Shown one piece after another: positions 36,118 through 44,804 of a stretch of DNA of 60,300 bases. Location of the stretch: the NCBI GenBank assembly GCA_949289635.1, contig CASEOS010000008.1, forward strand, positions 1 to 60,300, read 5' to 3'. The position numbers were made by a program, and so were the translations under genes. Under the pieces are notes generated by a model that made no database searches, was not told the origin of the DNA, and worked only from the letters and a program-made list of their open reading frames with translations. The DNA comes from an uncultured Eubacteriales bacterium. Lineage in GTDB: Bacteria; Bacillota; Clostridia; TANB77; CAG-508. How positions within the stretch are numbered: position 1 is the first letter of the stretch; the number at the start of each line of letters is the position of its first letter.

Positions 36118-36302
36118 TTATATCACCTCCTACAAATTAAATTTTAGCTATTTTCTTATTTCGATGCGAACATTTGTATTGTATCATGTTTATCTTATGT
36201 ATTCAATCTTTTTTACAAAATTTGTAAAATATTTTTCATTTATTATTTCTTATTTTTTGTCATATAATATTTATAGCACAGATTTTAATAAACCTGTGCG
36301 AT

Positions 36303-36740
36303 TTAAAAACATATATAATTATCTAGTTCGTCACCCAGTTGTTGCATTTTAGCTTTAGCAAATCCAAACATTTTTGATTTTGTTACAACCTTGTCTATAA
36401 CTGTTCCTTCTTGTTTGGCAATTTGCATAATATAATGTAATTCATCTGCATTTAACATACTTACAAATGCTTTTTGTTCTTCTCCTGAATATAGAAAAGC
36501 AGTTTTGGTAAATAATATAACTCCATCGTTTCTTGTCTCTTCATCTCCATTTAACATCAATGCTTTTATATACTTAAATTTAATTAATATATCTTTTACT
36601 CCAATAACACATTTTGCATTTTGGGAATTATTATGATTACAATGTCTCATAACTTCTCTTAGTTCATCTATTTTATCCATTATTCTCATAGCTTCTCCGG
36701 CTGTGTCTGGAGTAAGTGATAAATCTTTTCCTGTTTTCAC
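36303..36740 (-). CDS. Protein of unknown function
   Basis: A 145-residue soluble, mostly helical protein that I do not recognise. It begins MKTGKDLSLTPDTAGEAMRIMDKIDEL, has one cysteine near residue 34 and another at CVIGVKDILIKFKYIKALML, and ends KMQQLGDELDNYICF. A GCACAG/CTGTGC hairpin 3' of it (about 36277-36300) may be its terminator. It lies between RlmD and Fic on the same strand. Confidence 0.6.
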   Translation of the reverse strand: MKTGKDLSLTPDTAGEAMRIMDKIDELREVMRHCNHNNSQNAKCVIGVKDILIKFKYIKALMLNGDEETRNDGVILFTKTAFLYSGEEQKAFVSMLNADELHYIMQIAKQEGTVIDKVVTKSKMFGFAKAKMQQLGDELDNYICF

Positions 36741-36796
36741 TTTATAATATCTTCTCCTAATATTTTAAAATATATAATTCTTATAAATTACAGGAT

Positions 36797-38161
36797 TTAT
36801 TTTAGGCATAACACTGCCACGCACTCCACATGATTTGTAAACGGAAACATATCCACTGGTTTTATACTTTTTATATCATAGCTTTCCTCCAACTCTTTTA
36901 AATCCCTTACCAAAGTTGCTGGATTACAACTAATATAGACAAGTTTTTTTGGTTTTATCTTTAATATATTTTGAATACTTGTCTTATCAAGACCTCTTCT
37001 TGGAGGATCAACCATAATGATATCTGGAATAATCTTCTTGTTATTGATTAAATCATCTAATACCTCTTCCACATCTCCTGCAATAAATTCTGTATTATGG
37101 ATATTATTTATTTTTGCATTCCCTACGGCATCTTCTACTGCTTGTTTTACAATTTCAATCCCATATACTTTTTTTGCATATTTTGCCATAAATAAAGAAA
37201 TGGTTCCAATTCCACAATATAAGTCAAATACTGTATCTTCTTTTGTGATATTAGCAGATTGAACACCTATCATATATAACTTTTCTGCTTGAATAGGATT
37301 TACTTGGTAGAACGACAATGGCGAAATTTTGAATGTTAATTCTCCTAATTCGTCTGTTATATATCCTTTTCCATATATCGTTATATTTTTCTCTCCTAAT
37401 ATCACATTTGTATTTTTCTCATTTATATTTTTGACAATTGTTTTAATATTTGAAAATTTGCTTGTTAGTGTTTCTGCAAGTTGCTTTTCTTTTGGAAATT
37501 CTTTTCCATTGATAACAAGTATGACCATAATTTCACCAGTTCTTTTTCCTATTTTTGTAACAATATGTCTTATTAATCCTTTTCTGTTTTTTTCATTATA
37601 TATAGAAATATGATTTTCTGTAATATAATTTACAATATATTTTGCAATTTCTTCTGTTTTTTCATCTTGAATAAGACATTTTTCTATTGGAATAATCTCA
37701 TGTGTTCGATTGGCAAAAACACCAATCACTGGCTTTCCTTCTTTATCTATACCTACTGGATATTGTGCTTTATTTCTATAATGATATGGATGCTCCATTC
37801 CCAAAGTTTCTTCTACTTCAATCTTGGTTTCTAGTGTTTTGTTAACCAAACTTTGAACAGCATTTCTTTTCATATTTAATGTTTCAGCATATTGAATATG
37901 TCTTAGATGACAACCTCCACATCTTTTATATGTACTGCAATCACTTTCTGTTCGACTATCTGCTTTTTTTAAGATTTCTATTGCTTTCCCAAAAGCATGA
38001 GAAGATAACACCTTCACAATTAATACTTTTACCTTTTCTCCTTTGATACTATTCGGAATAAATATGGTAAAATTATCAATTTTGGCGATACCTTCTCCTT
38101 CAAATCCATTATCTATAATATCTACAATATATTCTTGATTCTTTTTTACTGGTATTTCCAT
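36797..38161 (-). CDS. rlmD: 23S rRNA (uracil-C5)-methyltransferase RlmD/RumA family
   Basis: A 454-residue TrmA/RumA-family enzyme methylating uracil C5 in 23S rRNA. The N-terminal TRAM domain (residues 1-60) reads VDIIDNGFEGEGIAKI. The iron-sulfur cysteines are Cys75, Cys81, Cys84 in CSTYKRCGGC plus a later Cys in IEKCLIQDE. The SAM domain shows DLYCGIGTISLFMA, DPPRRGLD, and the catalytic YISCNPATLVRDL. Firmicutes may carry several paralogues, so the exact uracil (U747 or U1939) is not certain. Confidence 0.9.
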   Translation of the reverse strand: MEIPVKKNQEYIVDIIDNGFEGEGIAKIDNFTIFIPNSIKGEKVKVLIVKVLSSHAFGKAIEILKKADSRTESDCSTYKRCGGCHLRHIQYAETLNMKRNAVQSLVNKTLETKIEVEETLGMEHPYHYRNKAQYPVGIDKEGKPVIGVFANRTHEIIPIEKCLIQDEKTEEIAKYIVNYITENHISIYNEKNRKGLIRHIVTKIGKRTGEIMVILVINGKEFPKEKQLAETLTSKFSNIKTIVKNINEKNTNVILGEKNITIYGKGYITDELGELTFKISPLSFYQVNPIQAEKLYMIGVQSANITKEDTVFDLYCGIGTISLFMAKYAKKVYGIEIVKQAVEDAVGNAKINNIHNTEFIAGDVEEVLDDLINNKKIIPDIIMVDPPRRGLDKTSIQNILKIKPKKLVYISCNPATLVRDLKELEESYDIKSIKPVDMFPFTNHVECVAVLCLK

Positions 38162-38180
38162 TTTGACTCCTATCTTATGG

Positions 38181-40001
38181 TTATTTTGTCTCTCCTTGTA
38201 TTTGTGTATGATCTTTTTGTGCTTTTGCTACAGTTTTCCAGTTACTTTGTACATATACTTCATCTTGTAAGTCTTCTATATCTCTATATTTTCTTGTTAA
38301 AGATTCTGATTGCTCTTGTGAAATCAATCCTTCTGTTTTTAGTAATTCTAAAAACTCAGAATCATTTAATGAAGCAATATATTTACCAGCCATTAATTTG
38401 GCAACTCTTGTTTCCATATCTTCATAATATTTAGGTAATTTTCCTGAAAGTACACCTTTGTATATGGTTTCTATTTCTGCCTTTCTAGTTTTTGCATCAT
38501 ATCCGACCATTTCTCCTTTATTTAATTTTCTCATATAACGAGATATATAAGTTTTTATTCTTGCATTTTTCTTTGTATAATCTAATCCTAGTTCTTCTTT
38601 ATCTAGATATAGTTTTTGCTTTAATACATGGTCTCTAGCAATATCTAATTCTTCTCCAATAGATTCCTTTAAAGCTATTTGGGCACTTCTCTTTGTGAAT
38701 TGTAAATCTCTGGCATCTGACTTTAATATATATCTGATAAATTTTTCATCATTTTCACTATATTCTGATGGTGTTTCTACTTTTTCCTCGTCCTCTATTT
38801 TCATTTCTTCTTGTGAAAGCTTTAAAGTTGCTTCTAAAAGTTTATTACATTCTCTTTTTCCTTGATGTTGACTATCTTCTTCACTTCTTTGTTTAATTTT
38901 TTCATCCAAATTTTCTTCTAAAAAGATTTTTGCATATTTATCTCTTAATATACGAATTGCTGATGGATAGGTCTCTTGGTCTTCTTTTAATATAACATTG
39001 TCTACTGCTTTTTGATTATTCAAATTTCTTAATTCATTCATTAAAGTCATTATTTTTGGAGACATGGTTATTTTTCCTTTTGTACTATTGGCTATAACGT
39101 CATTTACAAATATTTCTTTTAATCTTTCTGCTATTTTGGAATAGGATTTTTCTTTATTGGCTATATCTATTTCTGTTCTATCAATTCCTAAAGCTGTTAA
39201 TACACGAATATAATCCTCATCTAATGTATCTACAATATTCCCGTCTTTATCTCTTACTAATCCTTCTCTTAATCCATCTACCATGTCTAATGGGATATAT
39301 GAAATTTGGTCTGCTAATCTCATTAAACATGCTTCTGCTGTTGCTGGTTTGATGGTTCTGTCATATCCTCTTATACCATAGCATCTCAAAATTTCTGTTT
39401 CAAATTCTCTTTCTGTCTTACTTACATTTGGTATATATTCTTTTTCTGGTGTCTCCCCATTATGTGTATTGATACCATCCATGATAAGCCATAAAGATTC
39501 TTTTATTTTATCTAATTCTTTAGGACCAATTTCTGGATTATGTACTTTTATCTTTTTCATAATTTGGTCATATATATGTTCTGTAAAAACAAGTTCTCTA
39601 GTTCCTACCGCATTATGACATACCATTCCTAATCCATCATCATCTTGGATATTAGATATCCACCATTCTCCACTATGTCCTAGAAAAGTATGACCAACAT
39701 CATGATGTTTTGCCATAATTCCTACCACTTGTTCATTTAATCCTAATTTCTTAGCAATCTCCTTTGTGATTTTTTCTACATCCTCTTGATGTGTTTTTCT
39801 AACTGTCGTTTCTCCTGATGATTTTCTAAGCCCTTTTATCATCATGGTTTCATCGCAACTTTTCTTGTTATATAAAGTTAATACCATATCTATTTCGTTT
39901 GCATATTTTTCTAATCTTTTTAATTCGATTTGTCTTTTAAACCTTTTTGTTTTATCAATTGCTTTTCCTTGGAATTCTTTTATCGTATTTTTAATTTTCA
40001 T
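38181..40001 (-). CDS. HD-domain protein related to dGTP triphosphohydrolases
   Basis: About 606 residues from the ATG at 40001, behind GGGAGAAGATT. The HD core reads AKHHDVGHTFLGHSGE, with HNAVGTRELVF and ACLMRLADQISYIPLDMVDGLREG, as in dGTPase/SAMHD1-type dNTP hydrolases. The C-terminal 250 residues are charged and helical (EDSQHQGKRECNKLLEA...), unlike short Dgt proteins. Likely cleaves dNTPs to nucleoside and triphosphate or a related nucleotide; the C-terminal part may regulate oligomerisation. Confidence 0.8.
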   Translation of the reverse strand: MKIKNTIKEFQGKAIDKTKRFKRQIELKRLEKYANEIDMVLTLYNKKSCDETMMIKGLRKSSGETTVRKTHQEDVEKITKEIAKKLGLNEQVVGIMAKHHDVGHTFLGHSGEWWISNIQDDDGLGMVCHNAVGTRELVFTEHIYDQIMKKIKVHNPEIGPKELDKIKESLWLIMDGINTHNGETPEKEYIPNVSKTEREFETEILRCYGIRGYDRTIKPATAEACLMRLADQISYIPLDMVDGLREGLVRDKDGNIVDTLDEDYIRVLTALGIDRTEIDIANKEKSYSKIAERLKEIFVNDVIANSTKGKITMSPKIMTLMNELRNLNNQKAVDNVILKEDQETYPSAIRILRDKYAKIFLEENLDEKIKQRSEEDSQHQGKRECNKLLEATLKLSQEEMKIEDEEKVETPSEYSENDEKFIRYILKSDARDLQFTKRSAQIALKESIGEELDIARDHVLKQKLYLDKEELGLDYTKKNARIKTYISRYMRKLNKGEMVGYDAKTRKAEIETIYKGVLSGKLPKYYEDMETRVAKLMAGKYIASLNDSEFLELLKTEGLISQEQSESLTRKYRDIEDLQDEVYVQSNWKTVAKAQKDHTQIQGETK

Positions 40002-40149
40002 AATCTTCTCCCTTTTCTTCTTCACTCAAATTCACAACTATTAAAATTATACCACAAATCTTGAAATTTGTACATATATAGCTTTTTACATATTTTTTGC
40101 AAAATTATGTAAATTTTTAGAATATTTTCTTGTTTTATCTCAGAAATAC

Positions 40150-40178
40150 TTGTATATTTTGCTTTTTTATAATATAAT
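40150..40178 (+). promoter_or_regulatory. Promoter of the PfkB-family kinase gene
   Basis: TTGTAT (40150-40155), 17 bp spacing, TATAAT (40173-40178). The gene's ATG follows 22 bp later with a GGGAGGAATGGATT ribosome binding site. Confidence 0.7.
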
Positions 40179-40199
40179 TTCCCATGGGAGGAATGGATT

Positions 40200-41102
40200 A
40201 TGTCTAAAGTATTTATATCTCATGGAGATATTATCTTAGATAATATCTATAATGGAGATTTAGAACTAATCAAACAAGATGGTGGTGGTAGTAACTGGAA
40301 TACATTATATAACTTATCTTATTTAGGTGAAACCTGTTACGCTGTTGGTACTTGTGGTAAAGACAAAGAAGGTGATATTGCCCTTTCTTCTTTAAAAGCA
40401 GGTAATGTAAATACTGACCTTGTTCGCCGTGATGATATCTCAACTTCTATCATGAATATTATTATTCCAAATCAAAGTGAATTAGGTGATAATAGTATTA
40501 TTCACAGTTGGTATTCACCCATTACTAACAAACGTACTTTATTTTTTAGAGACAATCTTCCAATAGAATTATCAAAAAATATATTGGAACATGATATTTA
40601 TGTTTTGTTAGATAAATTTGAAACCATTAATTTTGATTTTATTTCAAATCTTCCAATGAAAAAAGTTTGCTTAGATATTGGACATGTTCGTTTCATTGAA
40701 CATTTTACAAAACAATATTTAACCATGTTTTTTAAAACTGCAAATTTAATTCAATTAAATGAAACCGTGAAACCTTTATTATTTGAACGTTTACAAATTC
40801 AAAATGAATTTGAATTTTTTAATTTACTAGATTTAGATTTGTTAGTTGTTACCAAAGGAAAAAAGGGTGCTACCTTTATCTTTAAAGAAAACAATGAATT
40901 AAAAACAATTGATAAAGAACCAGAAGTGATTGCAAAAGTAATCGATTCTTCAGGCGCTGGTGATGCTTTCTTTGCTTCAGTTATTCAAGGGTATGCCTAT
41001 ACAGATACTATCAATTCAGATTTTATTAATAAGATATTTTCTACTGCCAATAAAGCTTCTAGAGATGTCATTGGTCAACTTGGTAGTCGAAGAACATCTT
41101 AG
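40200..41102 (+). CDS. PfkB-family carbohydrate kinase
   Basis: A 300-residue ribokinase/PfkB-fold kinase. The N-terminal glycine motif is DGGGSNWNTLYNLSYLGE, and the C-terminal anion-hole signature is DSSGAGDAFFASVIQGY with the catalytic Asp in GAGD. TKGKKGATFIF is the usual segment before it. Family members phosphorylate sugars or nucleosides such as ribose, fructoselysine or adenosine; the substrate is not readable here. It is the first gene of a plus-strand trio with purE and purC, so a nucleoside or ribose substrate would fit, but that is inference. Confidence 0.85.
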   Translation: MSKVFISHGDIILDNIYNGDLELIKQDGGGSNWNTLYNLSYLGETCYAVGTCGKDKEGDIALSSLKAGNVNTDLVRRDDISTSIMNIIIPNQSELGDNSIIHSWYSPITNKRTLFFRDNLPIELSKNILEHDIYVLLDKFETINFDFISNLPMKKVCLDIGHVRFIEHFTKQYLTMFFKTANLIQLNETVKPLLFERLQIQNEFEFFNLLDLDLLVVTKGKKGATFIFKENNELKTIDKEPEVIAKVIDSSGAGDAFFASVIQGYAYTDTINSDFINKIFSTANKASRDVIGQLGSRRTS

Positions 41103-41114
41103 TATATATAAAAA

Positions 41115-41240
41115 ATATGCATAATGAAATTAAGGATTTCTATACATATATGTGAAGATCTCCTTGCAGTACTTCACAAATATAAAACGTTTAACCTTGT
41201 ATAGGAAAACTCTTATATCTTATATCGTTTCCTATACAAT
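41115..41240 (+). ncRNA. Three-hairpin leader element before purE (copy 1)
   Basis: Contains GAAAT/ATTTC, then TGTGAAG/CTTCACA, then TTGTATAGGAAA/TTTCCTATACAA. The second and third parts align with 41806-41950 before purC, including identical GCAGTACTTCACAAATATA and TAACCTTGT. It fills the space between the kinase stop codon and the purE ribosome binding site. Could be a cis-regulatory RNA or a repeat; no known riboswitch consensus was recognised. Confidence 0.55.
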
Positions 41241-41274
41241 AAATAAAAATAAATAAAATTTAAAGGAGGAGAAA

Positions 41275-41802
41275 ATGAAAAATTTTGATGTTGCCATTAT
41301 TATGGGAAGTGATTCTGATTTATCTATTATGAAAGATGCTGCTAAATTTTTGGAAGATATGGGAATTTCTTATGAAATGAAAATTCTTTCTGTTCACAGA
41401 ACACCTGAAAAAGCTATGGAATATGCAAATAGCTTAAAAGAAAATGGTGTAAAAGTTGTTATCGCTGGTGCTGGAGGTGCTGCACATTTACCTGGTGTAT
41501 TTGCTGCCATGTTACCTACTGTTCCAGTCATTGGTATTCCAATTCATACAAAAACATTAGGAGGCGTTGATTCTTTATATTCAATTGTCCAAATGCCTTC
41601 AGGAATTCCAGTTGCAACAGTTGCCATTAATGGTGCTAAAAATGCTGGAATCTTAGCAACTTCTATCTTAGCTGTTGGAAATGAAAGCATAAAAGAAAAA
41701 TTAGCAGCTTATAAAAATTCTTTAAAAGATGCTGTTTCTAAAAAAGATGAAAAACTTCAAGAAATAGGATATGCAAATTATTTAGAAAATATGAATAAAT
41801 AA
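41275..41802 (+). CDS. purE: PurE, N5-carboxyaminoimidazole ribonucleotide mutase
   Basis: A 175-residue PurE. The substrate loop MGSDSDLSIMKDAA, SVHRTPEKAMEYA and AGAGGAAHLPGV are conserved. Class I PurE uses N5-CAIR made by PurK, while class II uses AIR and CO2 directly; no purK is in the window, so either purK lies elsewhere or this is class II. It acts in the cytoplasm as an octamer in class I. Preceded by AAAGGAGGAGAAA. Confidence 0.95.
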   Translation: MKNFDVAIIMGSDSDLSIMKDAAKFLEDMGISYEMKILSVHRTPEKAMEYANSLKENGVKVVIAGAGGAAHLPGVFAAMLPTVPVIGIPIHTKTLGGVDSLYSIVQMPSGIPVATVAINGAKNAGILATSILAVGNESIKEKLAAYKNSLKDAVSKKDEKLQEIGYANYLENMNK

Positions 41803-41805
41803 GAA

Positions 41806-41950
41806 AGGCGTGCGTTAACGAAATCAAAGATTTCGACGCACACATGTGAAGACTGCTTCGCAGTACTTCACAAATATAGGAAGCCTAACCTTGTTGTATA
41901 CGGAAAAATCTACATAGGGTCAAGATAGCAGTCGATTTTTCCTATACAAT
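41806..41950 (+). ncRNA. Three-hairpin leader element before purC (copy 2)
   Basis: Shows GTGCGT-CGAAATC/GATTTCG-ACGCAC, then TGTGAAGACTGC-TTCG-GCAGTACTTCACA with a UUCG tetraloop, then GTATACGGAAAAATC/GATTTTTCCTATAC. It aligns with the element before purE, and stems are kept although arm sequences differ. It starts 4 bp after the purE stop. A solo GGGGACG hairpin follows directly, before the purC ribosome binding site. Confidence 0.6.
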
Positions 41951-41956
41951 AGAAAA

Positions 41957-41989
41957 GGTTGCCAAAATGGCACGTCCCCTTTGGCAACC
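41957..41989. repeat. Solo GGGGACG hairpin (type A) in the purC leader
   Basis: GGTTGCCAAA and TTTGGCAACC are exact 10-bp arms around ATGGCACGTCCCC, the complement of a GGGGACG-bearing loop. It matches the right-hand module at 416-446 but has no partner nearby. It lies between the purC leader hairpins and the ribosome binding site. Confidence 0.75.
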
Positions 41990-42018
41990 TAATAAAATTT
42001 GAAAGGAATGTGAAAATA

Positions 42019-42870
42019 ATGAAAAAAATTAGTAGTGGTAAAGTTCGTGAAATTTATGAAGTAGATGATGACAAATTATTACTTGTTGTATCTGATAGAA
42101 TTTCTGCATTTGATTATATCTTACCAAATTTAATTCCTGATAAGGGAAAAATATTAAACCAAATCTCAAAATTCTGGTTTGATTATACAAAAAATGTAAT
42201 ACCTAATCATGTAATTTCAACTGATTTAAAAGACTTCCCTGAAGAATTCCAAACACCTGAATTTGAAGGAAGAAGTATGTTAGTTAAAAAATTAAAAATG
42301 ATACCAGTAGAATGTATTGTAAGAGGATATATTACAGGTTCTGGTTGGAAAAGTTATTTAAATGATGGAACTGTATGTGGTCTTAAACTTCCTGAAGGAT
42401 TACAAGAAGCTCAAAAATTACCTGAGCCAATCTTCACACCTACTACAAAAGCACAAGAAGGACATGATGAAAATATTTCTTTTGAAGAAGTTTGTAATTT
42501 AATTGGAACAGATTTAGCTAATAAATTAAGAGCAAAAACAATTGAAGTATATACAAAATGTTCTGAATATGCTGCAACAAAAGGTGTTCTTATTGCTGAT
42601 ACAAAATTTGAATTTGGACTTGATGAAAATGGTGAACTAGTTCTTGGAGATGAAGTATTAACTCCTGATTCTAGTAGATTCTGGGTTGCAAAAGACTATC
42701 AAGTTGGAACAAACCCAAAAAGCTTTGATAAACAATATCTTCGTGATTGGATAAAATCTAGTGGATATAATCCTGAAGGTACTACTCCAATTCCAGAAGA
42801 TGTGATTATGACAACAAGACAAAGATATATTGAAGCTTATGAAATGTTAACAGGTAAAAAATATGAATAA
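42019..42870 (+). CDS. purC: PurC, SAICAR synthetase
   Basis: About 283 residues from the ATG at 42019, behind AAAGGAATG. An earlier in-frame ATG at 41959 would lie inside the GGGGACG hairpin and is rejected. Conserved segments are SSGKVREIYEV, VSDRISAFDYILPN, VECIVRGYITGSGW and DSSRFW. The length and RVREIYEVD start fit the yeast ADE1-like group. It ligates aspartate to CAIR using ATP. Confidence 0.95.
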   Translation: MKKISSGKVREIYEVDDDKLLLVVSDRISAFDYILPNLIPDKGKILNQISKFWFDYTKNVIPNHVISTDLKDFPEEFQTPEFEGRSMLVKKLKMIPVECIVRGYITGSGWKSYLNDGTVCGLKLPEGLQEAQKLPEPIFTPTTKAQEGHDENISFEEVCNLIGTDLANKLRAKTIEVYTKCSEYAATKGVLIADTKFEFGLDENGELVLGDEVLTPDSSRFWVAKDYQVGTNPKSFDKQYLRDWIKSSGYNPEGTTPIPEDVIMTTRQRYIEAYEMLTGKKYE

Positions 42871-42876
42871 TTCTAA

Positions 42877-43186
42877 AAAGGGGATTTTGGGGACGGACTC
42901 ATTTTTCCCTTTTTAAAAATAAATGAGTAAAAAAATATAGAATATAAAAAAATGAAACGATTTTGCGTATCTAAATTTGAATTTAGAAATTATTAATAAA
43001 CCTGTGATTCTCTTGCATTTTGCTTTTTATAAATAAAGCAACAATGAAAGAAAATCACAGGTTTATTTTAGAATTTCTATGAAAATTTGGCTTATACAAA
43101 ATTGTGTAATGGTTTTATATTCTATATTTTTTTGTATCTCAAATTAAAAAAAGGGAAAATTGAGTCCGTCCCCAAAATCCCCTTTC
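42877..43186. repeat. GGGGACG element filling the purC/purF convergent gap (type C)
   Basis: The ends (about 42877-42914 and 43150-43186) are inverted copies of a module with AAAAAGGG/CCCTTTTT arms around GATTTTGGGGACGGACTCA, with one mismatch. Inside, further inverted repeats continue: ATATAGAATATAAAA, then AAATTTG...TAGAAAT, then AAACCTGTGATT/AATCACAGGTTT. The whole 310 bp could fold into one imperfect hairpin. It starts 6 bp after the purC stop and ends 5 bp before the purF stop. No ORF of interest. Confidence 0.8.
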
Positions 43187-43191
43187 TTTTA

Positions 43192-44667
43192 TTAAAATTT
43201 AATTTTTTCAAAACGATCTTTTTCAAGAGTTTCTGGCACTTCAATTGGATATGTTCCTGTAAAACATCCATAACAGAAATCGTCTATTTTGCATCCTTTT
43301 GCAATTTCTTTTAAACTATCCATACTTAGATATTCTAAAGAATCTGCTCCAATTTTTTTCTCAATCTCTTCTTTTGACATTTGATTTGCAATTAAAGCTT
43401 CTTTTTTGTCAACATCTGTTCCGAAATAACATACACCCACAAAAGCTGGCGATGCTACTCTGATATGCACCTCTTTTGCTCCCGCCTCTTTTAATGTTCT
43501 GATAATTCTTGTAATAGTTGTTCCTCTTACAATAGAATCATCTACTAAAACAATTTTCTTTCCTTTTACTGTTTCTCTTAAAGGATTTAATTTTAAGGCT
43601 ACTAAATCTTTTCTTTTACTTTGTGCATTTTGGATAAAAGTTCTTCCTATATATTTACTTTTGGTAAATACCATATCATAAGGGATTTTAGATTCTTTTG
43701 AATATCCTAAAGCAGCATCTAATCCAGAATCTGGAACACCTGCTACAATATCCGCATCTACTGGTGCTTGTTTTGCTAAATATCTACCTGCATTTTCTCT
43801 GAAAATATGTACATTGATACCATCTATTACAGAGTCTGGTCTTGCAAAATAGATATATTCAAAAATACACATACCTTTTCTTTCATTTGGCATATATTTT
43901 TCACTTTTTACTTGATTATCTGTTACAACGACAATTTCTCCTGGTTCAATATCTCTTTCAAATTTTGCACCTGTAATATCTAATGCACAGCTTTCTGAAG
44001 CAAATACGATATCATCTCCTAGATGACCCATGCATAATGGTCTAAATCCTTGAGGATCTCTTACAGCAATCAATTTCTGTGCTGACATAATTAATAAAGA
44101 ATATGCACCTTTTAAAATTTTCATTGTGTTTTTAACTGCTTGTTCGATTGAATCTGTTTTTATTCTTTCTCTAACAATAATATGACAAATCACTTCTGTG
44201 TCACTTGTTGTTGTAAAAATTGCTCCTTGGTCTTCCAATTCTCTTTTTAATTCTAAGGCATTTGTTATATTTCCATTATGGACAACTGCTAAATTTCCTT
44301 TTTTATGCCTTACAACCATTGGTTGAGCATTTTCTTTTCTACTCTCACCAGTTGTTGAATATCTAACATGTCCAATGGCCATTTTTCCTTTTGGTAATCC
44401 GTTTTGAATATGTTTTGTAAATACATCTGAAACTAAACCTAAATCTTTATGAAAATGAATCACACCATCTTCATTTACTGCAATTCCACAGCTCTCCTCT
44501 CCTCTATGTTGAAGTCCTGATAGACCAACACATACAGGTGTTACCACATCTTCATGATTTTCAATTCCATAAATTCCATAGATTCCACATTCTTCTTTTA
44601 TTTTTTCTCCAAACATTTTTCCACTACTCTCTTTCTGGAACGATAGGGACGTGTCAAATCGTTCCAC
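43192..44667 (-). CDS. purF: PurF, amidophosphoribosyltransferase (start carries repeat-derived codons)
   Basis: The first enzyme of purine synthesis: PRPP plus glutamine to phosphoribosylamine. GATase nucleophile Cys is in EECGIYGIYG after a propeptide; QHRGEESCG and the PRPP loop LVDDSIVRGTT are intact, and CYGCFTGTYP is near the C-terminus. The GTG at 44667 has GAGGAG seven bases upstream. With this start, 17 residues (beginning MERFDTSLSF) come mainly from a GGGACG hairpin copy. An ATG at 44616 (MFGEKIKEEC) is the alternative and gives the normal short propeptide, but its ribosome site is poor. The propeptide is removed in family members, so an extension could be tolerated. Confidence 0.95.
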   Translation of the reverse strand: MERFDTSLSFQKESSGKMFGEKIKEECGIYGIYGIENHEDVVTPVCVGLSGLQHRGEESCGIAVNEDGVIHFHKDLGLVSDVFTKHIQNGLPKGKMAIGHVRYSTTGESRKENAQPMVVRHKKGNLAVVHNGNITNALELKRELEDQGAIFTTTSDTEVICHIIVRERIKTDSIEQAVKNTMKILKGAYSLLIMSAQKLIAVRDPQGFRPLCMGHLGDDIVFASESCALDITGAKFERDIEPGEIVVVTDNQVKSEKYMPNERKGMCIFEYIYFARPDSVIDGINVHIFRENAGRYLAKQAPVDADIVAGVPDSGLDAALGYSKESKIPYDMVFTKSKYIGRTFIQNAQSKRKDLVALKLNPLRETVKGKKIVLVDDSIVRGTTITRIIRTLKEAGAKEVHIRVASPAFVGVCYFGTDVDKKEALIANQMSKEEIEKKIGADSLEYLSMDSLKEIAKGCKIDDFCYGCFTGTYPIEVPETLEKDRFEKIKF

Positions 44668-44725
44668 CTTTTTTCTCCTCTTTTTCTTCTCTTCTGGAAC
44701 GATTTGACACGTCCCTATCGTTCCA
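44636..44725. repeat. Perfect 31-bp inverted pair with GGGACG loops in the purF/purN gap (type D)
   Basis: 44636-44665 plus one base and 44695-44725 are exact inverted copies. Each has TGGAACGAT/ATCGTTCCA arms around AGGGACGTGTCAA. The 29-bp centre holds the purF GAGGAG site, and the left copy overlaps the first purF codons. It is the shortest of the element family and lies in the divergent promoter region. Confidence 0.8.
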
Positions 44726-44728
44726 AAT

Positions 44729-44757
44729 TTGACATTTAAATATGTTTTTGCTACAAT
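44729..44757 (+). promoter_or_regulatory. purN promoter
   Basis: TTGACA (44729-44734), 17 bp, TACAAT (44752-44757), a near-consensus sigma-A promoter. Its -35 region begins 4 bp after the end of the type D repeat pair. Confidence 0.75.
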
Positions 44758-44804
44758 GCAATCAAATGTACAAATTAATATAAATTATATAAGGAGTTGT
44801 TTAT

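Noticed and set aside
41115..41950. Known purine or PRPP riboswitch
   Set aside because: I could not find the conserved core sequences of these classes in either leader copy.
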